DNA from: Propionibacteriaceae bacterium UBA5174
GTDB lineage: Bacteria > Actinomycetota > Actinomycetes > Propionibacteriales > Propionibacteriaceae
DNA: 10,306 nt
NCBI GenBank assembly: GCA_002413345.1
Contig: DHWU01000061.1
Location: 20,718 to 31,023, forward strand
Direction: 5' to 3'
A program made the translations under genes and the position numbers. Shown piece after piece: positions 1 to 6,434 of the stretch; positions within the stretch are counted from its first letter, which is position 1, and the number at the start of each line of letters is the position of its first letter. The notes under the pieces were generated by a model. That model ran no database searches. It was not told where the DNA came from and saw only the letters and a program-made list of their open reading frames with translations.

Positions 1-593
1 TGCTGGGTGGGCTTGGTCTTCAACTCGCCACTCGGGGCGATGTAGGGCACCAGCGAGACGTGGAGGAAGAAGACATTCTCCCGGCCAACTTCGCGACGCA
101 CCTGCCGGGCAGCTTCAAGAAATGGCAGCGATTCGATGTCACCGACGGTGCCACCGATTTCGTGGATCACCACATCAACCTTCGAGGTGGCCATGGCCAA
201 CATCTCGTCCTTGATGGCGTTAGTGATGTGCGGAATCACCTGCACGGTGTCGCCTAGGTAGTCACCGCGGCGCTCCTTGGCGATCACCGAGGAGTAGATC
301 TTCCCGGTAGTCACATTGGCTTCGGCACTCAGATTCACATTGAGGAACCGTTCGTAGTGCCCGATGTCTAAGTCGGTTTCCGCGCCGTCTTCGGTAACGA
401 AGACTTCACCGTGCTGGAACGGATTCATGGTGCCCGGATCAACGTTGAGATACGGATCCAGCTTCTGCATGGTGACCCTCAGTCCACGGGCCACCAACAA
501 GGTGCCCAGGCTCGAGGCGGTTAGTCCCTTGCCGAGGGAGGAAACGACTCCTCCAGTAACGAATATGTGCTTGGTCTTAGTTGAGGTCCCCAC
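1..593 (-). CDS. pyrG: CTP synthase, N-terminal synthetase domain (3' end off the left edge)
   Basis: CTP synthase makes CTP from UTP, ATP and glutamine, the last step of de novo pyrimidine nucleotide synthesis in the cytosol. The 197 visible residues are the amidoligase domain. The P-loop GGVVSSLGKG is at residues 14-23, followed by KLDPYLNVDPGTM, FQHGEVFVTEDGAETDLDIG, the EIGGTVGDIES motif and a final VPYIAPSGELKTKPTQ. The glutamine amidotransferase domain lies beyond the left edge. The start is taken as GTG at 593, preceded by GGAGG at 601-597; the 3-nt spacing is short. A GTG at 629 is in frame but would add residues the family does not have. The gene lies 200 bp downstream of recN, so it may have its own promoter. 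Identity is essentially certain; the exact start is less so. Confidence 0.97.
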   Translation of the reverse strand, partial: MGTSTKTKHIFVTGGVVSSLGKGLTASSLGTLLVARGLRVTMQKLDPYLNVDPGTMNPFQHGEVFVTEDGAETDLDIGHYERFLNVNLSAEANVTTGKIYSSVIAKERRGDYLGDTVQVIPHITNAIKDEMLAMATSKVDVVIHEIGGTVGDIESLPFLEAARQVRREVGRENVFFLHVSLVPYIAPSGELKTKPTQ

Positions 594-793
594 GGACCTC
601 CAGCCTACGTGGTGATTGGGGTCGGGCACCAAGTCGACGCACCGCAGACTTTCGGTGTATCGCATTCGGCGCTCAGCAGATGGGTGCATTTGAGCGGGAC
701 GAAGCCCGTCCACCGCCCCAGCCCCCGACCGAAAGCCATTGGCGCTCTCAAACCCCGAGCACTGTCGGGCAGTGTGCAAATGCCTGGAATCGC
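594..793. other. Intergenic gap between recN and pyrG
   Basis: No convincing gene lies in this 200-bp stretch. M. tuberculosis carries Rv1697 and Rv1698 in the equivalent position (recalled knowledge). Twenty-five bases after the recN stop there is a small perfect inverted repeat (CCCGA, 6-nt loop, TCGGG; plus coordinates 754-769) that could be a weak terminator, but no T-run follows it on the minus strand. A second 4-bp stem lies at 695-708. A pyrG promoter is expected here, but I could not identify convincing -35 and -10 boxes. Confidence 0.5.
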
Positions 794-2473
794 TTAGTCG
801 CTGACTGACTCCAACAACTCCCGCGCATGGGCCAGCGCTGAATCGCTGCCCTCCAGCCCACCCATCATCTGAGCAAGAACCTCAACCCGGCCTTCGCCAT
901 CGACCAGCCGGACGCCGCTGGTGGTCACCGAGCCGTCGTCGGCTTTGACTACCTGGTAGTGCCGATCCGCAAAGGCGGCTACTTGGGCCAAATGGGTGAC
1001 CACAATCACCTGACAGGTGCCGGCCAGCCGAGCCAGCCGACGACCAATTTCCAAAGCCACCGCACCGCCCACCCCAGCATCCACCTCATCGAAGATGAAG
1101 GTTTCACCGGTGGTATCGGCGGCCAGCACCACCTCTAAAGCCAATCGCACCCGGCTGAGTTCACCACCCGAGGCCACCTTGCCCAGTGGACCGGGCACGC
1201 TGCCAGGATTGGCCGAAAACAACAGATTCACCTGGTCAGCCCCATTTGGGCCAAGCTCGATCGATGCCAGATCGAAAACCAGCCGAGCCCGTGGCATTGC
1301 CAACGCCTTGAGTTCCTCGGCCACCAGCCCGGCCAGTCTCTCGGCCGCAGCGTGCCGCAACTCGCTGATCTGGGACGCGGACGCAGTCAGTTCGGCGTCC
1401 AACTCGGCCACGGCCTCGCGCAGTTCGCCGATTCGGGCGTCGCCGGCATCCAGGCGCAGCACCCCCTGGGCGGCGTCGGCGGCCCAGGCCAGCACTTCGT
1501 CCACCGTCTCACCGTATTTTCGGGTTAGGTGGGCCAGTTCAGATCGGCGGCCAACGATCCACTCCAAGCGCAGCGGGTCGGCGTCGAGCCCAGCCAAGTA
1601 GGACGCCAACACCGAACTCACATCGGTCAATGCTGCCGAAGCCCCGGCCAGTTCTTCGACGATCGGCACCAGTTGCGCGTCCCGGTCGACGGCACCGGCC
1701 AGCGCCTTGCGTGCCCCCGCAACCAAAGTGAGCGCATCGATGTTGTCACTGAAGCTTTCTTCAGCACCGGCCAGGGCCACCACCGCAGCTTGGGCGGCTT
1801 GGCGCAGATCATCGACTGCCTGCAGCCGTTGAGTTTCGGCGGCCAGCGCCAGATCCTCACCCGGCTGTGGATCAACCTTTTCGATTTCTTCCAGGCCGAA
1901 ACGCAGCAAGTCAAGTTCGCGCGCTCGTGCCTGGGACGCCGTAGTCAGTTCGGCAAGCTCAGCCTTCAGTGCCCGCCGGGCGGCGTAGTCGCTGCGGTAC
2001 TCCCTCAGCAGAGCGGCCAACTCGGCGCCTGCGTAGCGATCCAACACTTGAAGTTGGCGCTCTGAGTTACCCAGCCGAATCTGCTCAGATTGGCCGTGGA
2101 TGGTGATCCACTCCCCCACCAATTGCGCTCCGGTGGCCAACGGCACCTGAGCCCCGCCGAGGGTCATTCGCGAACGGCTGGCCCCAAGTTGGCGACTGAG
2201 CAGCACTTCACCGTCTTCAATTTCGGCACCAAGCTCAACCAGGGTGGAGGGATCAGCACCGTCAAGGCGCCAACGTCCCTCGACAAGGGCCCGTGAAGCG
2301 CCGGTACGCACCAACTTCGGGTCCGATTTTGCGCCAGCAAGTAACGCCAGGCCAGTGACAATCATCGTCTTACCGGCACCGGTCTCACCGGTCACAGCGG
2401 TGAATCCCGCGCCCGGCTCGATGGTCGCCTCGCCGATCACTCCCAGATCGGCGATTCGCAACTCAGTGAGCAT
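794..2473 (-). CDS. recN: DNA repair protein RecN
   Basis: RecN is an SMC-like ATPase that acts at DNA double-strand breaks, where it binds and holds DNA ends for recombinational repair. The 559 residues match the family length. The N-terminal ATPase half has Walker A GETGAGKT at residues 29-36 and HGQSEQ at 126-131. The middle, about 145-400, is rich in Ala, Glu, Leu and Arg, as expected for the coiled coil. The C-terminal half has the ABC signature ASGGELSR at 434-441, Walker B FIFDEVD at 459-465, GVGG at 468-471 and the switch His in VVTHLAQV at about 494. The reading frame stays open 93 codons further upstream, but that part is antisense to NAD kinase coding frame and unlike RecN. The ATG at 2473 gives the canonical start MLTELRIADLGVI. 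It overlaps the NAD kinase stop by 11 bp, suggesting translational coupling. The ribosome binding site is weak. Confidence 0.97.
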   Translation of the reverse strand: MLTELRIADLGVIGEATIEPGAGFTAVTGETGAGKTMIVTGLALLAGAKSDPKLVRTGASRALVEGRWRLDGADPSTLVELGAEIEDGEVLLSRQLGASRSRMTLGGAQVPLATGAQLVGEWITIHGQSEQIRLGNSERQLQVLDRYAGAELAALLREYRSDYAARRALKAELAELTTASQARARELDLLRFGLEEIEKVDPQPGEDLALAAETQRLQAVDDLRQAAQAAVVALAGAEESFSDNIDALTLVAGARKALAGAVDRDAQLVPIVEELAGASAALTDVSSVLASYLAGLDADPLRLEWIVGRRSELAHLTRKYGETVDEVLAWAADAAQGVLRLDAGDARIGELREAVAELDAELTASASQISELRHAAAERLAGLVAEELKALAMPRARLVFDLASIELGPNGADQVNLLFSANPGSVPGPLGKVASGGELSRVRLALEVVLAADTTGETFIFDEVDAGVGGAVALEIGRRLARLAGTCQVIVVTHLAQVAAFADRHYQVVKADDGSVTTSGVRLVDGEGRVEVLAQMMGGLEGSDSALAHARELLESVSD

Positions 2474-3434
2474 CTGAGACGTCTCGCCTGGGGACGTCAC
2501 GTTCTGCCGCGCCACGCCAACCGTCCACCGGCAACCCGAATTTGCGCACCAGACGCTCAACGAAGGGTTGTTCAGAAATCCTGGCCAGTCGAAGTGGACG
2601 CTGCCCCAGTCGGACTTCAATTTCCATGCCTGGCGTGACGTCAGTGGTTCGACGTCCATCGCACCAAACCACGCCACCCTCAGCGGCTGGCAGTACTTCG
2701 ATGGTGACCACCGTGCGATCCGACAGCACCAGTGGACGGGCAAACAGCGCATGCGCGCTCAGGGGCACCAGCAGCAACGCAGAAAGTTCGGGCCAGATCA
2801 CCGGGCCGTGGGCGGAAAACGCATAGGCGGTAGATCCGGTCGGGGTTGATACCAGCACCCCATCGGTGGCCCAACGGGAAAGAGCGCGGCCATCAATTCG
2901 CACCAACACTTCAAGCATCCGCTCGCGAGCGAGCTTTTCGAGTGAAACCTCGTTGACGGCAAAGGAGCTCCAAATCTCGTCACCGCCCGGCGATTCCCGA
3001 ACCACCGTATCGATGGTCATCCGCTCTTCGACCAAGTAATCACCACTGGCCACATGTTCAATCAGGATCGGCACTTCGTAGGATTCAAGTTCGGCCAGAA
3101 AGCCAACATGGCCAAGGTTCACCCCCATCACCGGCACGGCGCGAGGTAGCGCCCACTCGGCTGCGCGCAAGATGTTGCCATCGCCGCCAAAGACCACCAT
3201 TAGCTCACACTCGACTGGCTCCACGTCCAGATCGCCGAGCGGAATGTCTGGCAATTGGGTGGCCATCCGCTGCCGATCCTCAGGCCCGGCCAAGCAGACA
3301 ATTCCGCGCTCGGACATGCCCGATACAAAATTGGCAGCAGCAACCAGTGCGTCATCGCGGAAGGGGTGGATGGTCAGCGCCACCTGCCTTGGCATGGAGT
3401 TCACGGACCAAACCCTAGTCGCCACTGCCGTCAT
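2463..3434 (-). CDS. nadK: NAD kinase
   Basis: NAD kinase phosphorylates NAD+ to NADP+ using ATP or polyphosphate and so sets the cytosolic NADP(H) supply. The protein has the GGDG motif as GGDGNILRAAE from residue 83 (Asn in the fifth place, as I recall also in E. coli), the conserved NE pair at 161-162 and the nucleotide-binding stretch STPTGSTAYAFS from 196, followed by GPVIWPE. Two starts are possible. ATG at 3434 gives 323 residues and has GAGGG 11 nt upstream. ATG at 3395 gives 310 residues, begins MPRQVALTIHP and fits the family N-terminus better, but has no clear ribosome binding site. The 3' end overlaps recN by 11 bp, and a 128-bp gap separates the longer form from tlyA. Function is secure; the start is unresolved. 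Confidence 0.95.
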   Translation of the reverse strand: MTAVATRVWSVNSMPRQVALTIHPFRDDALVAAANFVSGMSERGIVCLAGPEDRQRMATQLPDIPLGDLDVEPVECELMVVFGGDGNILRAAEWALPRAVPVMGVNLGHVGFLAELESYEVPILIEHVASGDYLVEERMTIDTVVRESPGGDEIWSSFAVNEVSLEKLARERMLEVLVRIDGRALSRWATDGVLVSTPTGSTAYAFSAHGPVIWPELSALLLVPLSAHALFARPLVLSDRTVVTIEVLPAAEGGVVWCDGRRTTDVTPGMEIEVRLGQRPLRLARISEQPFVERLVRKFGLPVDGWRGAAERDVPRRDVSDAH

Positions 3435-3513
3435 TGCCCGCTGTGCCCTCCCAGATGTCCACAGCTTCGATCATGATCCACACCAAAATCAGCCCGGTAT
3501 CCGCTCCGTCCAT
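3415..3513 (-). CDS. Candidate 32-residue ORF between tlyA and NAD kinase
   Basis: An ATG at 3513 opens a 32-codon frame ending in TAG at 3417-3415. The peptide has a short hydrophobic core (GLILVWIMIEAV), then DIWEG and a Gly/Asp/Asn-rich end. I do not recognise it. It would fill most of the 128-bp gap between tlyA and NAD kinase. It overlaps the NAD kinase gene by 20 bp if that gene starts at 3434, and ends 19 bp before it if the start is 3395. There is no clear Shine-Dalgarno sequence in front of the ATG. It could be a chance frame; the support is position and composition only. Confidence 0.2.
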   Translation of the reverse strand: MDGADTGLILVWIMIEAVDIWEGTAGNDGSGD

Positions 3514-3562
3514 CAGACCGACGATGAGCGCTGGTGGTGAGCTTCGCGCACAGGCAGCGGGT

Positions 3563-4312
3563 TCACGGTGTCGAACAGTGAACCGCCGTTGCGCCGAAGG
3601 CAACGAAATATTCCACGTTCCCACTCTCACCGGTGAGGCTGCTTTCGGCCTGCCAAAGCGGCGCCCAGCCTAAAGCGGCAGCTGCGCCCACCACCTCAGC
3701 AACTGCCCGCTCTCGCAACTGCTGGCTCCGAACCACACCCCGGTCGTCCAAACCGGCTCTACCCACCTCAAACTGCGGCTTGATCAGTAGTAACGCCACC
3801 CCGGTTGGGCTCAGCACGGCAAACAGCGGCGACAGCAAGAGCTTCAGCGAGATGAAGGAAACATCCCCGACAACGAGATCGACAGCGGAGCTGTCCAGAT
3901 CAGCCAGGGTGAGGTTGCGCAGATTGAGCCGCTCACGCACGATCACCCGAGGATCTTCCCGCAGTCGCGCAGCCAATTGCCCGTGCCCCACATCAACGGC
4001 GTAGACCTGTTCGGCACCTGCTTCGAGCAGCACTTGAGTGAATCCTCCAGTGCTGGCCCCAGCGTCCAACACCCGCGGCGGCACTTGGATGCCAGACCCA
4101 CCCAATGCCCCCACCAGTTTGTGGGCAGCACGAGATACATAGGGGTCTGCCGCAGTGACCTCGATCTTGTCACTGGCTTCGACCTTCGTTGCTGGCCGCA
4201 GGACGGTCACCCCGTTGGTGATCACTTTTCCAGCGCGAATTAGTTCCTGTGCCTGCTGTCGCGAGCGGCAAAGCCCCCGCTCGACCAGGTCACGGTCGAG
4301 CCGGGGGGTCAA
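3563..4312 (-). CDS. tlyA: TlyA-family rRNA 2'-O-methyltransferase
   Basis: TlyA transfers methyl from S-adenosylmethionine to the 2'-OH of a cytidine in 23S rRNA and, in the longer mycobacterial type, also one in 16S rRNA; loss gives capreomycin resistance in mycobacteria. The 249 residues comprise an S4 RNA-binding domain at about 3-60 (RLDRDLVERGL, SRQQAQELI), the linker SRAAHKL at 60-66 and a Rossmann methyltransferase domain with VLDAGASTGGFTQ at 81-93. The K-D-K-E catalytic set is visible as Lys65, Asp150 (VGDVSFISL), Lys178 (LIKPQFE) and Glu234 (GNVEYF). The S4 domain points to the dual-target TlyA type, by inference. The start is a TTG at 4312 that overlaps the stop of the preceding small gene in a TTGA junction. 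No good ribosome binding site is visible, so coupling to the upstream gene is likely. The protein ends 15 residues after GNVEYF. Confidence 0.94.
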   Translation of the reverse strand: MTPRLDRDLVERGLCRSRQQAQELIRAGKVITNGVTVLRPATKVEASDKIEVTAADPYVSRAAHKLVGALGGSGIQVPPRVLDAGASTGGFTQVLLEAGAEQVYAVDVGHGQLAARLREDPRVIVRERLNLRNLTLADLDSSAVDLVVGDVSFISLKLLLSPLFAVLSPTGVALLLIKPQFEVGRAGLDDRGVVRSQQLRERAVAEVVGAAAALGWAPLWQAESSLTGESGNVEYFVAFGATAVHCSTP

Positions 4313-4482
4313 CTCTGAGGAGGGGTCCGCAGCGTCTGTTGAAGTACCTCGACGGCAGCTGCCAGCTGCTCGGGGTGTTCGGCGACCGGCCCGGTGAGGT
4401 TCACGTTGGCCAGTGCCTCATCTAGCTGCGCAATCCCGGTGCTCGGGGGCGGAGTGGATGCTGATTCGGTCACGGCGTTCAT
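4309..4482 (-). CDS. Small conserved actinobacterial protein (Rv1693-like by position)
   Basis: This 57-residue protein of unknown function lies between the transporter cassette and tlyA, the place occupied by the small Rv1693-type gene in mycobacteria. It starts MNAVTESASTPP. A predicted helical part contains IAQLDEALANV, a conserved-looking VAEHPEQLAAAVEVLQQTL segment and a short tail. There are no Cys residues, membrane segments or enzymatic motifs. The ATG at 4482 was chosen because it lies one base after the bioN stop. An ATG at 4542 is in frame but would overlap bioN by 59 bp. The gene ends in a 4-bp overlap with tlyA, so translational coupling is likely. Existence is supported by position and tight junctions; function is unknown. 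Confidence 0.8.
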   Translation of the reverse strand: MNAVTESASTPPPSTGIAQLDEALANVNLTGPVAEHPEQLAAAVEVLQQTLRTPPQS

Positions 4483-4483
4483 C

Positions 4484-5089
4484 CTAGATCTCGCCGAGCC
4501 CGCGAGCGGCCAGCGCGGCTCCCGTGGCTTGCGCGTGGCCAACGGCTCGAACCACTACTGGGGTGACGAGCGCAAAGAGATTCCGCTCTCGGCCTCTGGC
4601 CTGGGCGGCTTGGCGCACTTGACCAAAGCTGTCCAAAAGCACCGGCACCGATCGCAACATGATGGCGATCGCCAACCCGACTTGTTCTGGATTCACTCCC
4701 AGTCTTCGCAGTGGACGCAGCGCTGCCACCAGCGCATCGATCAATACCGCGCCGGGGGTGGTCAAGGTCAGCAACCTGCTGGCATAGACCGCGGTGATCA
4801 GGTTCGCCGTGACCACAATCGCCAGGTCGAAGTGAGCGGTGACCAACTGGTAGCCGCCCAGCATTGCGGCCACAACCCAGAAGCCGAGCGGCAACTGCCA
4901 GGCCAGCGTCGGGCGAATCTTCGCGCTAGCCAACAGCAGCATGGTCACTCCCAAGGCGACCAGGCTTGGCGCCGGCAGCGACACAATCAGCACCGGAATT
5001 GTGAGTACCAACAACAACAGATACTTCCAGCCAGCGCCCAGGCGGTGAAGCCAACTATCGCCGGGCAGAAAAAGCCCGAACAGATTCAT
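4484..5089 (-). CDS. bioN: ECF transporter transmembrane (T) component, BioN/CbiQ family
   Basis: This is the membrane coupling subunit of an energy-coupling factor importer. It links the ATPase to the substrate-binding S component, here BioY. The 201 residues show several hydrophobic segments: roughly 22-37, 42-55, 68-82, 87-104, plus weaker ones near 112-124 and 137-152. Near the C-terminus there are two Ala-Arg-Gly motifs (AQARGRERN with ARG at 164-166, and AARGLGEI with ARG at 195-197). These match the paired short motifs by which EcfT proteins contact the ATPases. The ATG at 5089 overlaps the bioM stop as ATGA. The gene ends one base before the next start. The biotin assignment comes from the adjacent bioY, not from the T subunit itself, which could also be labelled cbiQ or ecfT. 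Confidence 0.92.
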   Translation of the reverse strand: MNLFGLFLPGDSWLHRLGAGWKYLLLLVLTIPVLIVSLPAPSLVALGVTMLLLASAKIRPTLAWQLPLGFWVVAAMLGGYQLVTAHFDLAIVVTANLITAVYASRLLTLTTPGAVLIDALVAALRPLRRLGVNPEQVGLAIAIMLRSVPVLLDSFGQVRQAAQARGRERNLFALVTPVVVRAVGHAQATGAALAARGLGEI

Positions 5090-5787
5090 GCTCGTGCCAG
5101 TTTCAGGTATTCCGAAATCGCCTCGTCCGGCTGACCATCAGCAACGATCCGGCCATGGTCAACCACCAAAACTCGATCAGCATCAGCTGCCAAGTCCAAG
5201 TCGTGTGTGGCGACCACGACCTGCTGATCAAGGCCGCGGATCAATTCGCGCACTCGGTCGCGATTGCGCAGATCGAGAAGGGTGGTGGGTTCGTCGGCCA
5301 CCAGAATCTGGGGGCCGCTGGCCAGCACTGAGGTGAAGGCCACCATTTGCCGCTCGCCACCGGATAGGTCGTAAACGCTTTGGTCCGCGACCCGCTCGAG
5401 GCCACGCTCGGCCAAAAGCCGGATTGCTTCGTCTCGGCGCAACTTGCGATCCCGAATCAGTGGACGCAGCGACAACTCCACGTCGTCGGCCGCAGTAGCC
5501 AGGATCAACTGAGCCAGCGGATCGGTGAAGACAAAGCCGACCAGGCGTCGCACCTGGCGTCCCTGGGACCCAGTGTTCAGACCGGCCACTTCGACCCGAC
5601 CGCTGGTGGGCAAGATCAGACCGTTGAACAGCCGCAACAAGGTGGACTTTCCCGACCCGTTAGACCCGATTATCGCGATTCTTTTCTCGCTCAGTTCAAG
5701 GGTGGTCGGGTGAAGCAAGACCTTGCTGTGGTGGTGCCCACTTCCAGGCACTGTCACTGCCACCCCAGCATCAACGAGCTTGATCAA
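5086..5787 (-). CDS. bioM: ECF transporter ATPase (A) component, BioM/CbiO family
   Basis: This ABC ATPase powers the biotin ECF transporter on the cytoplasmic face of the membrane. The 233 residues carry Walker A GSNGSGKST at 41-49, signature LSGGERQ at 141-147, Walker B ILVADEP with Asp165-Glu166, a D-loop as LLDL at 170-173, and the switch His195 in VATHDL. The Q-loop is unusual: the expected phenylalanine-glutamine-(Asn/Asp)-Pro reads FTDP at 87-90, with Thr88 in place of Gln; a Gln occurs five residues later. There is only one ATPase gene, as in BioMNY, so a homodimer is implied. The start is a TTG at 5787, two bases after the bioY stop codon begins its last base run; the frame closes just upstream with TGA at 5799-5797, so no upstream start is available. 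The 3' end overlaps bioN by 4 bp. Confidence 0.93.
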   Translation of the reverse strand: MIKLVDAGVAVTVPGSGHHHSKVLLHPTTLELSEKRIAIIGSNGSGKSTLLRLFNGLILPTSGRVEVAGLNTGSQGRQVRRLVGFVFTDPLAQLILATAADDVELSLRPLIRDRKLRRDEAIRLLAERGLERVADQSVYDLSGGERQMVAFTSVLASGPQILVADEPTTLLDLRNRDRVRELIRGLDQQVVVATHDLDLAADADRVLVVDHGRIVADGQPDEAISEYLKLARA

Positions 5788-5788
5788 C

Positions 5789-6379
5789 TCAAACCATCAC
5801 CGGGCGTCGAACCACCAGCACCGCCGGGAACGCTTTGTGCACCGCAACCGCAACCGCAGAGGCTGCAAACATCTTGGCTAGATCTCCCGGCCAGAAGGTC
5901 AGATCATAGATCGCGGCCGCTGGCAGGGGCAGGTGCGCAACCCCCAGCCATAGACCGACTACGCCAAGACCATGGATCACTAAGGATCCCGCGATTCCCG
6001 CCATGAAGAAGCCCAGATACTGCTTCGCGCCACGCAGGTTGACTACCATTTTGGCGATCAGCCCAGCCACCAACGCCCCCAGCGGAAAGGCCAACAGGTA
6101 GCCGATCGAGGCCTTCCCAAACACTGCGGGGCCAGCGACACCGGCAGCGAATACTGGCAGTCCGGCCAGGCCCACACCGATGTAAAGCAAGGTAGCCAGC
6201 GAACCGCGCCAGGGGCCCAAGACCAAGCCAGCCAGGACCACGGCCAAAGTCTGCAGGGTAATCGGCACTCCGATCCCAATCGGGATCGAAGGAACGATCG
6301 AAAATGCGGTGATCAGCGCCCCGAAAACCGCGATCAAGGCAAGGTCGGTAGCAACCGATGGGCGTCCGGCGGCATCCAT
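5789..6379 (-). CDS. bioY: Biotin ECF transporter S component BioY
   Basis: BioY is the membrane protein that binds biotin with high affinity and, with BioM and BioN, imports it. The 196 residues contain about six hydrophobic segments and the family signatures LGPWRGSLATLLYI (54-67), GLPVF (73-77), GYLLAFPLGA (93-102) and FWPGDLAK (162-169). The ATG at 6379 is well supported: AAGGAG lies 8 nt upstream. The gene follows the HAD phosphatase after 55 bp that contain an inverted repeat, and is followed at once by bioM, giving the classic bioYMN order. The good ribosome binding site and the gap suggest this is the first gene of its own transcript or a regulated segment. No biotin synthesis gene is present in the window. 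Confidence 0.95.
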   Translation of the reverse strand: MDAAGRPSVATDLALIAVFGALITAFSIVPSIPIGIGVPITLQTLAVVLAGLVLGPWRGSLATLLYIGVGLAGLPVFAAGVAGPAVFGKASIGYLLAFPLGALVAGLIAKMVVNLRGAKQYLGFFMAGIAGSLVIHGLGVVGLWLGVAHLPLPAAAIYDLTFWPGDLAKMFAASAVAVAVHKAFPAVLVVRRPVMV

Positions 6380-6387
6380 AAAGGGTT

Positions 6388-6393
6388 CTCCTT
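6388..6393 (-). promoter_or_regulatory. Ribosome binding site of bioY
   Basis: AAGGAG reads on the minus strand at 6393-6388, 8 nt before the bioY ATG. It is the best-spaced Shine-Dalgarno sequence in the window and fixes the bioY start. Confidence 0.8.
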
Positions 6394-6404
6394 CTGTGTG
6401 ACTA

Positions 6405-6425
6405 GTCGGGAAACGATAACCCGAC
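6405..6425. promoter_or_regulatory. Inverted repeat in the HAD-bioY gap (possible operator or hairpin)
   Basis: GTCGGG at 6405-6410 and CCCGAC at 6420-6425 form a perfect 6-bp inverted repeat around a 9-nt AT-rich centre (AAACGATAA on the plus strand). It lies 25 bp upstream of the bioY start and 9 bp after the HAD stop. No T-run follows on the minus strand, so it is a poor intrinsic terminator; an operator or mRNA hairpin is more likely. It does not match the BioR or BioQ sites as I remember them. The structure is certain; the role is inference. Confidence 0.4.
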
Positions 6426-6434
6426 CACCAGCAT

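Noticed and set aside
1017..2065. Two plus-strand open frames of 178-194 codons opposite recN
   Set aside because: They are antisense by-products of the high-G+C recN codons, with no family resemblance or ribosome binding site.
2476..2485. 10-bp perfect palindrome GAGACGTCTC before the recN start, a possible SOS operator
   Set aside because: It does not resemble an actinobacterial LexA box (CGAAC-N4-GTTCG type) and lies within the 3' end of the NAD kinase gene, so chance is likely.
2474..2752. A 93-residue N-terminal extension of RecN
   Set aside because: It overlaps the NAD kinase coding sequence in another frame, is Trp/Cys-rich unlike RecN, and the ATG at 2473 gives the family's normal start.
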